DNA of 64,000 nucleotides from Weeksella massiliensis (GCA_000751595.1 CCMH01000006.1:62001-126000), one strand, 5' to 3'; positions 36,753 to 46,300 are shown, counted from the stretch's first letter. Notes: generated by a model from the sequence alone, not told the origin. Numbers and translations: made by a program.

Positions 36753-39608
36753 TTATCCGACAATGTTGATAATTTTCCCAGGCACAATAATAATGTTTTT
36801 CGGCGTTCGATCTCCCAATTGTTTTTGGGTACGTTCGTCTTTCATAACTATTTCTTGGATTTCATCTTTACTCAAACTCAAAGGCAGTTCGAGCAAAAAT
36901 TTCATCTTACCATTGAAAGAAACAGGATATTCTTTGCTGTCTGCAATCAACCATTTTTCATCGAAAATAGGAAAATCAGCATGAGCAATCGATGTGGAAT
37001 GTCCTAATTTTTGCCACAATTCTTCAGCTATATGTGGAGCATACGGCGACAAAATAATAGCCAAAGGCTCTAGAATTGCTCTTTTATTGGTTTTTATTTT
37101 TCCCAATTCATTTGTGGCGATCATCATGGTAGAAACCGTGGTATTGAACGAAAAATGATTGATATCTTCGTCAACTTTCTTTATAGCTTGATGCAAAACT
37201 TTGTACTCTTCTTTGGTCGGTTCTTCCTCTGAAACAGAAAACGAATCATTTTCGCCAGAATGATACAAACGCCAAAACTTTTTCAGAAAAGAATGCACAC
37301 CCGAAATCCCTTGTGTGTTCCAAGGTTTTGATTGTTCAAGTGGGCCTAAAAACATTTCGTACAAACGAAGAGAATCGGCTCCATACTGCTCACAAATCAC
37401 GTCTGGACTAAGCACGTTGAATTTCGATTTCGACATTTTTTCTACTTCTCGGCCGGTTATGTATTTACCATCTTCTAAAATAAATTCTGCATCTTGATAT
37501 TCTTCTCGCCAAGCTTTGAATTTATCTGTATCTAACTCATCTCCTCCATCTTTCAGCAAGCTTACATCAACATGAATTGGCGTTACTTGGTATTGATCTT
37601 TCAGAGAATACGAAACAAAAGTGTTGCTCCCTTGTATGCGGTAAACAAAAGCACTCACTCCTAAAATCATTCCTTGATTGATCAATTTCTTAGCATATTC
37701 TTCAGTAGGTGCCCATCCTTTGTCGAACATGAACTTTTGCCAAAAACGAGAATACAATAAATGCCCTGTCGCATGCTCTGAACCACCGATATACAAATCG
37801 ACATTTTGCCAATAATCTACCGCTTCTTTGCTCACAAATTCGTCTTCGTTATCGGGATCCATATACCGCATCCAATACCAAGAAGATCCTGCCCAACCTG
37901 GCATTGTGTTCAGTTCGATTGGGAAAATTGTTTTATTATCAATCAAATGATTTTCCACCACCTCTTTGTTCAAGGTATCGAACGCCCATTTTGTTGCACG
38001 CCCTAATGGTGGTTCTCCTTCTTTAGTCGGTAAATATTCGTCAACTTCTGGTAGGAGGATCGGCAAGGCTTCGGTAGGAATTGTGTACGGAACTCCTTCT
38101 TTGAAATAAACCGGCACCGGCTCTCCCCAATAACGTTGACGAGAGAAAACAGCTTCTCTCAAACGGAAGTTTGTTTTTCCTTTTCCGATATTTTTATCTT
38201 CTAAAAAGCGAATAATTTTTTCTATAGCTTGTTGATAATCCAACCCATCTAAAAAATCTGAATTGATTAATTTGAAGTTGCCTTTCTCGGTAAAAGCTGC
38301 TTCTTTTTCATCATGATTTTCGAAAATTGGAAGAATCGGTAAATCGAAATGTTTTGCAAAATCAAAATCGCGATCATCACCTGCCGGAACCGCCATCACA
38401 GCCCCTGTTCCGTAAGATGCCAATACATAATCTCCTACCCAAATAGGTAATTTTTCTTGAGTGATCGGATGAATGACATACGCCCCTGTAAATTCACCAC
38501 TAATGTGTTTCACATCTGCCAAACGCTCTCTTTCTGATCGTTTTGCGGTTTGTTCTACATAAGCTCCTACTTTTTCTCTCTTATCCGAAGTTGTAATTTT
38601 CTGTACCAACGGATGTTCGGGCGCAAGCGTTACATAACTCACACCGAAAATAGTATCAGGGCGAGTAGTAAAAACTTCTATTTGTTCATCGTGTCCTTCT
38701 ACCGAAAAAAGCACCGAAGCACCTTTCGATTTTCCTATCCAATTGCGTTGCGCTTCTTTGATGGGTTCTGGCCAATCGATGGAGTCCAAATCATTTAACA
38801 AACGATCTGCATAAGCGGTGATTCTCATCATCCACTGTGTCATTTTTTTTCTAATAACCGGAAAACCACCTCTTTCTGACAAGCCATTGATTACCTCATC
38901 GTTTGCCAAAACGGTTCCTAAGTCGGGACACCAATTGACTTCGGCTTCTGCCAAAAAGGTTAGACGATATTTCAGGAGCATTTCTTGTTGTTGTTTTTCT
39001 GTATAACTTTTCCAATCTTCGGCAGAAAACTGCGGTGTATCTTCGTCACAAGCTGCATTTATTTCGGTGTTTCCATTGGCATCAAACTCGTTGATTAAAC
39101 GACAAATAGATTCTGCTTTATTGGTAGAAAGATCGTAATAACTATCAAAAAGTTGATTAAATAACCATTGCGTCCATTTGTAAAAATTCGGATTCGAGGT
39201 TCTAATTTCACGATCCCAATCATACCCAAGTCCTAAACGTTTCAACTGTTTATCGTACCCAGGAATCGAATTGCCTTGTTTGTCAACACCTCCTTCTATA
39301 TTTACAATTGTAGTGATTGCCGGATGCTGACCGGTTTGGATGGCGTATTGTTCTGCCGGTAAACCGAACGAGTCGTAGCCCATTGGGTGAAGAACATTGT
39401 AGCCTTTTAATCGTTTGTAGCGTGCATAAATATCAGACGCAATATACCCTAATGGATGACCAATATGCAAACCAGCTCCGGAAGGGTAAGGAAACATATC
39501 CAAAACATAATATTTCGGCTTATCGGATTGATTCTTTGCCTGAAATGTTTTGTGATCAAACCAATACTGTTGCCATTTTGGTTCTATTTCTGAAGGATTG
39601 TATTGCAT
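36753..39608 (-). CDS. leuS: Leucyl-tRNA synthetase
   Basis: Class I synthetase charging tRNA-Leu with an editing domain, 951 residues, typical for Bacteroidota. HIGH motif GAGLHIGHPLGY near residue 45; CP1 editing region with TTRPDTIFGVSYVTLAPEH and DDRDFDFAKHF; catalytic-site MPGWAGSSWYWMRYMDP; KMSKS in VEKMSKSKFNVLSPD; anticodon-binding helices and the C-terminal LGDRTPKNIIIVPGKIINIVG. ATG start at 39608 with a TATTTTTG box 18 nt upstream. Confidence 0.98.
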   Translation of the reverse strand: MQYNPSEIEPKWQQYWFDHKTFQAKNQSDKPKYYVLDMFPYPSGAGLHIGHPLGYIASDIYARYKRLKGYNVLHPMGYDSFGLPAEQYAIQTGQHPAITTIVNIEGGVDKQGNSIPGYDKQLKRLGLGYDWDREIRTSNPNFYKWTQWLFNQLFDSYYDLSTNKAESICRLINEFDANGNTEINAACDEDTPQFSAEDWKSYTEKQQQEMLLKYRLTFLAEAEVNWCPDLGTVLANDEVINGLSERGGFPVIRKKMTQWMMRITAYADRLLNDLDSIDWPEPIKEAQRNWIGKSKGASVLFSVEGHDEQIEVFTTRPDTIFGVSYVTLAPEHPLVQKITTSDKREKVGAYVEQTAKRSERERLADVKHISGEFTGAYVIHPITQEKLPIWVGDYVLASYGTGAVMAVPAGDDRDFDFAKHFDLPILPIFENHDEKEAAFTEKGNFKLINSDFLDGLDYQQAIEKIIRFLEDKNIGKGKTNFRLREAVFSRQRYWGEPVPVYFKEGVPYTIPTEALPILLPEVDEYLPTKEGEPPLGRATKWAFDTLNKEVVENHLIDNKTIFPIELNTMPGWAGSSWYWMRYMDPDNEDEFVSKEAVDYWQNVDLYIGGSEHATGHLLYSRFWQKFMFDKGWAPTEEYAKKLINQGMILGVSAFVYRIQGSNTFVSYSLKDQYQVTPIHVDVSLLKDGGDELDTDKFKAWREEYQDAEFILEDGKYITGREVEKMSKSKFNVLSPDVICEQYGADSLRLYEMFLGPLEQSKPWNTQGISGVHSFLKKFWRLYHSGENDSFSVSEEEPTKEEYKVLHQAIKKVDEDINHFSFNTTVSTMMIATNELGKIKTNKRAILEPLAIILSPYAPHIAEELWQKLGHSTSIAHADFPIFDEKWLIADSKEYPVSFNGKMKFLLELPLSLSKDEIQEIVMKDERTQKQLGDRTPKNIIIVPGKIINIVG

Positions 39609-39626
39609 AGTTATTTTTTATTTTAG

Positions 39627-39634
39627 CAAAAATA
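39627..39634 (-). promoter_or_regulatory. Bacteroidota -7 box for leuS
   Basis: TATTTTTG on the minus strand, 18 nt before the leuS ATG; exact TAnnTTTG match. Confidence 0.55.
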
Positions 39635-39703
39635 CAGTATTTATAGGGCAAATAAAACTTAAAAAAACGATATTTGAGCCTAATCTAAGCTTTCAGTTGG
39701 CGG

Positions 39704-40117
39704 ATGTTGAAAAGAAAAATTTTTTATTGGTTTTCGGTAGGATTTATTTTAGTTTTCATCCTAATCACAGTTCGATACATTGTGAATCATACCCGTATTT
39801 TTGTGAATTACGAAATTGAAATCGACCCGATTGTGATTAATTGGGAGCGAGAAAGTGATTCTATGGTTCGGATAAAAGATCCGATTTATGTAAGAAATGA
39901 CTTCTTTTTAATTGAATATCCAGATGATAATCAATACATAAAAGAAGATAGTGTTTTGTACGAAGAATTGTTTCATGACAAAAAAAATAAAGGATCATTG
40001 CTCAATCTTAGTACGCCGTATACATTATGGAAAAGTCGCTACAACGACACCATTCATGTCTATAAAAACAAACGACATCTGAAGTTTGTGTACGATTATT
40101 ATACTGCTTCTAAATGA
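39704..40117 (+). CDS. Small membrane-anchored protein, no recognised family
   Basis: 137 residues: one N-terminal membrane helix (FYWFSVGFILVFILITVRYIV, about 7-27) and a ~110-residue acidic/aromatic domain that should face the periplasm. No motif recognised. ATG start. Its last 19 nt overlap the 3' end of the convergent sensor kinase gene (40099-40117), so both messages run into each other. The reading frame has normal codon use and two-sided context, so I take it as real, but it is not supported by a known family. Confidence 0.6.
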   Translation: MLKRKIFYWFSVGFILVFILITVRYIVNHTRIFVNYEIEIDPIVINWERESDSMVRIKDPIYVRNDFFLIEYPDDNQYIKEDSVLYEELFHDKKNKGSLLNLSTPYTLWKSRYNDTIHVYKNKRHLKFVYDYYTASK

Positions 40118-41130
40118 AAACTGAAAACCGAACCTTTGCCCGGTTTACTTTTTACGGTTATTTTTTGTTGATGAGCTTCGAGAATATGTTTTACAATTGC
40201 CAGACCTAATCCCGAACCTCCATTGTTGCGGCTTCGACTTTTTTCTACACGATAAAATCGCTCGAAAATACGTTCTATTTCCGACTCTTTGATTCCGACC
40301 CCTTGATCTTTTACGGCTACTTTCACCTTTCCGTCTTGGCTCTCTAATTGCACACTTACCTTGGTTCCTTCGTCTGAATAATTGATTGCATTTGCCAAGA
40401 GATTGATCAATACTTGTTGTATTTTTTCTAAATCACCTTTCACCCGCAAGTTCGGATTCACCGGCTGTTCGATATGCAAGTCGATTTCTTTGTTCACTGC
40501 TTTTATCTCGAGCAAATCAATCGATTCTTGCACAAGTGCAGTAAGGTTAAAAGTTGTTTGATGAAGTTTTATTTTTTCGCGTTCGAGTTCGGTTATCATA
40601 TCCAAATCTTTGACCAAATAAATCAGGCGGTCTACCGATTTATTGATCCGGTTGAGATATTTATCTCTAATTTTTTCATCCTCAACTCCACCTTCGATCA
40701 ACGTTAATAAATAACCTTGTACCGAAAATAGAGGAGTTTTCAGTTCATGCGAAATATTCCCTAAAAACTCTCTGCGATAATTTTCGCGTTCGATTAGGAT
40801 ATCGATTTCTTTGGTTTGATCTTCTGTAATGGTGGTAAATTTCTGAGAGATATCTTCAAAATCCAACGCTTCTTCACCATCTAAAACGGGAAGAATTGAC
40901 GAAAACTGGCGTAAATCTGTTCTTCTTTGTCGTTGATTATTAAGGTGTAAAATAATTGTCAGCACCAAAGTACTGATCAGAAAAGTAACCAAAAGAAAGG
41001 CTTTGTACTTGTACAAAACTGTAAGGTTCTGGAACCAAGCATAATACAAAACAAAGGTAAGCACATAAAAAATAAGAGTGGTAAAAAGTCCCCACCACAA
41101 ACTATGAATCTTATTCAGGGAGTTGGCCAT
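40099..41130 (-). CDS. Sensor histidine kinase, PhoR-like
   Basis: 343 residues. Two adjacent membrane helices (about 11-33 and 42-62) with almost no loop, so there is no extracytoplasmic sensing domain. Then a short linker (TEDQTKEIDILIERENYRR), the DHp helix with phospho-acceptor His128 in FLGNISHELKTPLFS, N-box LANAINYSDEGT, G boxes VKDQGVGIKES, FERFYRVEKSRSRNNGGSG and LGLAIVKHILEAH. Two-helix kinases of this layout include PhoR types that sense through transporters, so a phosphate-type signal is possible but not shown. The start overlaps the regulator stop by one base (TAATG). Confidence 0.92.
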   Translation of the reverse strand: MANSLNKIHSLWWGLFTTLIFYVLTFVLYYAWFQNLTVLYKYKAFLLVTFLISTLVLTIILHLNNQRQRRTDLRQFSSILPVLDGEEALDFEDISQKFTTITEDQTKEIDILIERENYRREFLGNISHELKTPLFSVQGYLLTLIEGGVEDEKIRDKYLNRINKSVDRLIYLVKDLDMITELEREKIKLHQTTFNLTALVQESIDLLEIKAVNKEIDLHIEQPVNPNLRVKGDLEKIQQVLINLLANAINYSDEGTKVSVQLESQDGKVKVAVKDQGVGIKESEIERIFERFYRVEKSRSRNNGGSGLGLAIVKHILEAHQQKITVKSKPGKGSVFSFHLEAV

Positions 41131-41807
41131 TAATCGTTCATTTTATACCCAATACCTTTGATGGTTGAGAAACGATCGTTTCCGAATTTTTCTCTTAATT
41201 TTCGCACATGCACATCAATAGTTCTGCCGCCAACCACGACTTCATTACCCCAAACTTTATCGAGGATTTCTTCTCGTTTGAAAACTCTTTCGGGATTAGA
41301 ACCCAACAAAGCAATAAGTTCGAATTCTTTCCTAGGCAATGAAAAATCTTCACCTTTGAAGGTCACTTTATACGTTTCTCGATTGATTGTAAAATCTTGT
41401 AGTTCGATGATATCAGCGACTTCTTCGTCTTGTTGTTTTATTTTTAGCAAGGCTTTTAGTTTACTTACTAAAATTTTTGGTTTGATCGGTTTCACGATAT
41501 AATCATTCGCTCCAGCATCATACGCTGCAAGTTGAGAAAAATCCTCGCCTCGAGCCGATAGAAAAACAATCAATGTATCTCGAAAAGCATCTAACTTTCT
41601 CAATTCACCACAAGCTTCTACGCCGTCCATTTGCGGCATCATCACATCCATAAGAATAAGGTGAGGTTTGAAGACTTTTGCTTTTTTTATACCTTCTAAT
41701 CCATTCGATGCGGTTTCTACCTCGAAACCTTCTTTTTCTAAATTATAGGTAACAAACTCTAAAATATCTGGTTCATCGTCTACCAGCAAGATCTTGTAAT
41801 TTTTCAT
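41130..41807 (-). CDS. Response regulator, OmpR/PhoB family
   Basis: 225 residues. The receiver domain has the acidic pocket LLVDDEPDI, phospho-acceptor Asp54 in LILMDVMMPQMDG, Thr/Ser-type VFLSARG and Lys in YIVKPIKP. The winged-helix DNA-binding domain has FSLPRKEFELIALLGSNPERVFKREEILDKVWG and GGRTIDVHVRKLREKFG, ending in TIKGIGYKMND (in pieces). It is co-transcribed with the kinase and divergent from a TonB-dependent receptor. A TTTCG direct repeat lies in the 197-nt gap and is a candidate target. Confidence 0.94.
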   Translation of the reverse strand: MKNYKILLVDDEPDILEFVTYNLEKEGFEVETASNGLEGIKKAKVFKPHLILMDVMMPQMDGVEACGELRKLDAFRDTLIVFLSARGEDFSQLAAYDAGANDYIVKPIKPKILVSKLKALLKIKQQDEEVADIIELQDFTINRETYKVTFKGEDFSLPRKEFELIALLGSNPERVFKREEILDKVWGNEVVVGGRTIDVHVRKLREKFGNDRFSTIKGIGYKMND

Positions 41808-41824
41808 AGTAAGAGAATTAACGG

Positions 41825-41836
41825 TTTCGTAAAACG
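41825..41836. promoter_or_regulatory. TTTCGTAA-type element near the regulator start
   Basis: TTTCGTAAAACG lies 18 nt upstream of the regulator ATG. It shares TTTCGTAA with the repeat at 41911 in the same gap, so autoregulation is conceivable. Confidence 0.3.
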
Positions 41837-41910
41837 CACGTAAAATTAAGGTAATAATACTACATAATCGTGTATTTCATAAACTTAACAATGATTTAAA
41901 ATTACAAAAT

Positions 41911-41930
41911 TTTCGTAACGTTTCGCTAAC
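41911..41930. promoter_or_regulatory. Direct TTTCG repeat upstream of the TonB receptor gene
   Basis: TTTCGTAACG is followed at once by TTTCGCTAAC, a ~10-bp direct repeat, as OmpR/PhoB-family regulators bind. It lies between the regulator genes and the receptor gene. Confidence 0.4.
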
Positions 41931-42004
41931 AAAAGTTTTACTTTCAATAAAAATCATTGTGAAAACTTCCCTGCAATTTTGCAGTGTCAATTATTAAACA
42001 CACA

Positions 42005-44761
42005 ATGAAACGCATAACAACTGCCTTATTTCTTCTTGTAGCATCTGGGGTATTTGCCCAAACGCAGAAGACAATCTCAGGAGAAATTCACGATCAACAA
42101 AACCAACCACTTGCAGGAGCAGAAATATATGTTCCGGCGCTTGATGAAACTTTTTATACCGACGAAAACGGGAAATATAGCATTCCCCTACCCGAAGGAA
42201 ATCACGAGTTAGAAGTTCAGTATTTCGGCTATCAATCGGTGCATCAAACCGTAACGATTCATGGTCAAGATGTGAGTAACATCAATTTTGTTTTGACCAA
42301 AGAAAATATCGAACAACAAAATATCGACTTGCAAGGGACAACGATTACGGCAACGCGTAACCGCTCGAGCGAAGCCGAATTACTCAACATACAGCGTAAA
42401 TCTGTAAACATTGTTACCAATGTTGGTGCCCAAGAGTTGGACCGAAAAGGTGTGAGCGATGCTGCAACAGCATTGACAAAAGTTTCGGGCGTTTCTAAAC
42501 TCGAAGGAACCAATTCTATCTATGTTCGTGGTTTAGGCGATCGCTATATTTCGACTACTTTAAATAGCTTGCCTTTACCGTCGAACGATCCGGAGTATAA
42601 GAATATTGATTTGAGTTTCTTCAATACCGATATCATCGAATATCTTTCGGTGGACAAAGTCTATTCGCCAAAAGTTTTGGGTGATTTTTCGGGAGCAGGT
42701 GTCGATATTGTTTCTAAGAATTATACCGATAAAGGAATGTTTCAAATTTCGGTAGGAAGCAATTTCAATACGAATGCCGTAGGCAAATCTGATTTTATGT
42801 TGCAAAACGGACCGAAAAAAACTGGTTTTTCTAACATCAAATTACCGAATGATCCGTTGAATTCTTATCAATTCAAAACAAAATTAAATCCTACCAAATC
42901 GCCAACCATCGGACCTAATTTTGGGTTGACGGCTGGGAAATCTTTCCGAATCGGACACGAAGGAAGATTAGGGCTTTTTGCTACCGCCAAGTTTGATAGC
43001 GACTACGATTACCGCGAAGGTTTAGACCAAACGGTGAACGCTTCTACCGGTTTGGGTGCAAGACTAAAATCGTTCAATCCGCACAAAAAATATTCGTACC
43101 AGACCAACACGACCGGAATGTTCAATGCGAATTATAAAATCAATCAAAATCACACCCTCAAATACAACTTATTGTACATCAACTCTTCTGAGCAGTCGAG
43201 AGATTTGTATTATGGTTTTATTCGCGATTTGGCCGAAGATGATAATGGGTTAATCCAACGCAATACTTACATCCAAAATAAATTAATGGTGAATCAACTT
43301 TTGGGGAACAATAAGCTTAGCGATCGTCTAGAGCTCGATTGGGCATTGGGATACAACAAGGTAGAAAGCGATTTGCCAGACCGTACGCAAAACACGATGC
43401 GATACGACAAAGAAACCGATGATTATCATTTGGTACAAGTAACGACGACCGACAATCACCGCTATTTTCATAAACTGAACGAAGATAGTTATGTAGGAAA
43501 TATTGGTTTGACGTATCGCCTGAACGAGTCGGCAGATGGCTTGGCAAAAGGTTTTGTACGAGTTGGATACAACGGAAAGATTGTTCGTAGAGATTTCGAA
43601 GCAAGACAATTCAACTTCAGAATCATCTCTTCTCAATTGGCCAATCCGGTAGATCCGAACAATTTGGATGCGTTTTTCAATCAAACCAACTTCAATAACG
43701 GATATTTTTCTACCTCAACATACAGCGGAACTTTAGCTCCACAAACCTACAATGGCGACCAAGATTCGCATGCGGCGTATGCGACATTGGAGTATAATTT
43801 TACGGATCGTTTGAGTGCTTTGATCGGGGTTCGTTACGAGAATATCCTACAAAAAATCGATTGGCGTACACAGCTCGATGCATCTGAAAAAACAAATGAA
43901 CTGAAAAAAGATTACTTCTTACCAAGCATCATTTTAAAGTATATGTTGAATGATCGCCAAAACCTTCGTTTTGCTGCGAGTAAAACCTACACGCTTCCAC
44001 AGTTCAAAGAAAGAGCTTTGTTTTTGTACGAAGATGTTACACAAACCAAATACGGAAATCCATATTTATATCCATCACAAAACTACAATGTGGACCTGAA
44101 ATGGGAAATGTTCCCGAACAAAGGCGAATTGATTTCGGTTGCTGCATTCGGAAAATACATCAAAGATCCGATCAACGAAGTGGTTATTGCTTCTTCGACC
44201 AATGATATTTCTTGGATCAATGGGGATTTTGGTTATGTGGTTGGAGCAGAAGTAGAATTGAGAAAAAATCTTTTTGATTTTGGATCTGAAGGAGAAAATA
44301 CTTTATCGGCAGGTTTCAATGCGAGTTACATGAAAACGAGTCAGGAAATTGACAAAGACAAAGTTTACCGCGAAACCAGTGGCATATACAACCTAAATCT
44401 TACCACTCCCAAAGCCCGTCTAGCAGGCGCATCTGACCTGTTATTAAATGCCGACATTTCTTACCTAAAAAAATGGAACAACGGCGGACAAGTCTTAGCA
44501 ACAGTCGCTTACGCATATTATTCGGATAGGATTTATGCCTTAAACAATGAACAAATGGGGAATTTGGTTGACAAAGGTTATGGAACTCTTGACTTTATTT
44601 TGCGTACCAAACTCAATCAAAATATTGGAATCAATTTCAGTGCGAAAAACATCTTGAATCAGACTTTCAAACGAGTACAAGAAAACGCCAAAGAAGATGT
44701 CACTGTGGTATCGTACAAAAGTGGAGCAAACTTAGGTTTGTCGATCAACTATAATTTCTAA
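42005..44761 (+). CDS. TonB-dependent outer-membrane receptor
   Basis: 918 residues. ATG at 42005 gives a signal peptide (MKRITTALFLLVASGVFAQ); an upstream GTG is less likely. Next comes a carboxypeptidase-regulatory-like domain (ISGEIHDQQNQPLAGAEIYV, about residues 24-105), then the plug (EAELLNIQRKSVNIVTNVGA, GVSDAATALTKVSGVSKLEG, IYVRGLGDRYISTTLNSLPL) and a barrel ending in GANLGLSINYNF. It lacks the SusC-specific extensions and is followed not by a SusD but by a beta-helix lipoprotein. It is divergent from a two-component system. Ligand unknown. Confidence 0.93.
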   Translation: MKRITTALFLLVASGVFAQTQKTISGEIHDQQNQPLAGAEIYVPALDETFYTDENGKYSIPLPEGNHELEVQYFGYQSVHQTVTIHGQDVSNINFVLTKENIEQQNIDLQGTTITATRNRSSEAELLNIQRKSVNIVTNVGAQELDRKGVSDAATALTKVSGVSKLEGTNSIYVRGLGDRYISTTLNSLPLPSNDPEYKNIDLSFFNTDIIEYLSVDKVYSPKVLGDFSGAGVDIVSKNYTDKGMFQISVGSNFNTNAVGKSDFMLQNGPKKTGFSNIKLPNDPLNSYQFKTKLNPTKSPTIGPNFGLTAGKSFRIGHEGRLGLFATAKFDSDYDYREGLDQTVNASTGLGARLKSFNPHKKYSYQTNTTGMFNANYKINQNHTLKYNLLYINSSEQSRDLYYGFIRDLAEDDNGLIQRNTYIQNKLMVNQLLGNNKLSDRLELDWALGYNKVESDLPDRTQNTMRYDKETDDYHLVQVTTTDNHRYFHKLNEDSYVGNIGLTYRLNESADGLAKGFVRVGYNGKIVRRDFEARQFNFRIISSQLANPVDPNNLDAFFNQTNFNNGYFSTSTYSGTLAPQTYNGDQDSHAAYATLEYNFTDRLSALIGVRYENILQKIDWRTQLDASEKTNELKKDYFLPSIILKYMLNDRQNLRFAASKTYTLPQFKERALFLYEDVTQTKYGNPYLYPSQNYNVDLKWEMFPNKGELISVAAFGKYIKDPINEVVIASSTNDISWINGDFGYVVGAEVELRKNLFDFGSEGENTLSAGFNASYMKTSQEIDKDKVYRETSGIYNLNLTTPKARLAGASDLLLNADISYLKKWNNGGQVLATVAYAYYSDRIYALNNEQMGNLVDKGYGTLDFILRTKLNQNIGINFSAKNILNQTFKRVQENAKEDVTVVSYKSGANLGLSINYNF

Positions 44762-44794
44762 TCAAAAAAAAATAAACTTTAATAACTAATAAAA

Positions 44795-46012
44795 ATGAAA
44801 AAATCGATCTTTAAATTATTAACCTTAGCTTTATTAACAGGAGTTGTTTCTACAACAACTATCTCATGTTCTAGTGATGATGACAATACAGGAGTAGAAA
44901 ATTCAACGCCAGAAAATCCATCAGACTTTGTTGTTAACCGTAACGACCTGAAAGGAGAAATCAAAAAAGGCGAAGTTGTTCTAGAATCAGGAACCTATAA
45001 ATTAACAGGAAAATTAATCGTACAAAACGGAGCTTCATTAAGAATAAAACCAGGAGTTATCATCGAAGCTACTTCACCATCATCTTCAACCGCTTACGAA
45101 GAAGTTCGCTATATTTCTGTAGCACAAGGTGGTAAAATATTTGTAGAAGGAACAGCTTCTAACCCAGTAGTGATGACCGCTACAACCAAAGTAGCTGGAA
45201 GTTGGGGAGGTCTAGTTCTTGCCGGGAAAGCACCAATTAATAAAGGAACAACCGCAACGACAGAAGTTGGTGGAGAATTACCTTATGGTGGAACCGATGT
45301 GAATGATAATTCAGGCTCAATCGAATATTTACGTATAGAATACGCAGGTTTTGCATACAACAAAGAAAAAGAATTCAACGGACTTTCTTTCTTCGGTGTT
45401 GGGAAAGGTACAAAAGTGAAAAACGTACAAGTGTACGAAAGTTCTGATGACGGATTCGAGTGGTTTGGTGGAACTGTTGACGCAAGCAACTTGGTTGTCG
45501 TGAACTCTAATCCAGAACATGTTGGTGATGATATGTTCGACTGGACTGAAGGATGGAACGGGAACGGTGAAAACTGGTACGGTAAAAAAACCAATGCAGG
45601 TAACCGTGGTATCGAAGCCGATAACAACTCGAGCAACCCTTCTGCTACACCAACTTCTGCTCCTAACCTGAAAAATGTAACCTTAATCGGTGCAGGAAAA
45701 GAAAGTAACGAAAAAGAATTCCAAGCACTAAAATTACGCGTAGGTACTCAAGGAATCATCGATAACTTGGTATTGAGCAATTGGGAAGTTGGGTTTGATG
45801 TACAACACGACGAAACTCTTGCTTCGGTTGGTACAAAATTAAAAGCAACCAACGTGAAATTTGATAATGTAACAACAAAATCTACCGGAAAAGACTCTAA
45901 CAATCAAGCCGTTGACGTATCGAAAGTATATACTGAAAACGCTAACGCAACCGGTGCCGGAAACGGAGTAAATACGCCAACTTGGGCACAAGGATGGACA
46001 ATCGGATTGTAA
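44795..46012 (+). CDS. Surface lipoprotein with right-handed beta-helix-like repeats
   Basis: 405 residues. Lipobox TTISC (Cys25) followed by SSDDDN, a surface-export-type acidic start. The body has parallel-helix rungs: LESGTYKLTGKLIVQNGASL, RIKPGVIIEAT, VAQGGKIFVEGTASNPVVMT, WGGLVLAGKAP, SIEYLRIEYAG, VKNVQVYESSDDGFEWFGGT, and ends WAQGWTIGL. A strongly acidic DDMFDWTEGWNGNGENW patch may bind a ligand or calcium. It is 33 nt past the receptor gene and probably forms a binding partner on the cell surface. Similar proteins are often mis-annotated as multidrug transporters. Confidence 0.85.
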   Translation: MKKSIFKLLTLALLTGVVSTTTISCSSDDDNTGVENSTPENPSDFVVNRNDLKGEIKKGEVVLESGTYKLTGKLIVQNGASLRIKPGVIIEATSPSSSTAYEEVRYISVAQGGKIFVEGTASNPVVMTATTKVAGSWGGLVLAGKAPINKGTTATTEVGGELPYGGTDVNDNSGSIEYLRIEYAGFAYNKEKEFNGLSFFGVGKGTKVKNVQVYESSDDGFEWFGGTVDASNLVVVNSNPEHVGDDMFDWTEGWNGNGENWYGKKTNAGNRGIEADNNSSNPSATPTSAPNLKNVTLIGAGKESNEKEFQALKLRVGTQGIIDNLVLSNWEVGFDVQHDETLASVGTKLKATNVKFDNVTTKSTGKDSNNQAVDVSKVYTENANATGAGNGVNTPTWAQGWTIGL

Positions 46013-46067
46013 TCCATTTCCTCTAACAGTTCTCTTTTTCCTCTAAAAATTAAACTGTGTTTAATAA

Positions 46068-46103
46068 GGTCGCCTGTCTCGGAGCAATCCAGCGGGCGAT
46101 TTT
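46068..46103 (+). terminator. Terminator after the beta-helix lipoprotein gene
   Basis: TCGCCTG (46070-46076) and CGGGCGA (46093-46099) with one G-T pair and a 16-nt loop, then a seven-T tract on the plus strand. Confidence 0.75.
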
Positions 46104-46137
46104 TTTACTGATTATTTTTAGGATACAATTAAATCTA

Positions 46138-46200
46138 CTTTTCTTCAATCAGAAAAGAATATGCTCTACTAGAAAATCCTATCAATAGTATCCTATCAAT
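46138..46200. repeat. Small hairpin and tandem 11-mer in an intergenic gap
   Basis: CTTTTCT (46138-46144) pairs with AGAAAAG (46151-46157) around a 6-nt loop. Then ATCCTATCAAT occurs at 46176 and 46190, a direct repeat of period 14. They lie upstream of the DUF59 gene promoter. The rest of the 46104-46300 gap shows nothing else. Confidence 0.4.
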
Positions 46201-46269
46201 TCTTTTGGTTGGATTATAAAAATTATTCTGAGCTCCTATTTAGAAATAGTCTATTCAAACATTATTTTG

Positions 46270-46277
46270 TACCTTTG
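46270..46277 (+). promoter_or_regulatory. Bacteroidota -7 box for the DUF59 gene
   Basis: TACCTTTG, an exact TAnnTTTG match, 23 nt before the ATG at 46301. Confidence 0.55.
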
Positions 46278-46300
46278 TTACATTAAATTTCCAAATTAAA

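Noticed and set aside
41911-41930. A classical E. coli Pho box
   Set aside because: The repeat has the right period and position but does not match the CTGTCAT consensus, so I only call it a candidate operator.
43317-43684. Minus-strand frames of 95 and 118 residues
   Set aside because: Both are complement shadows of the TonB receptor gene.
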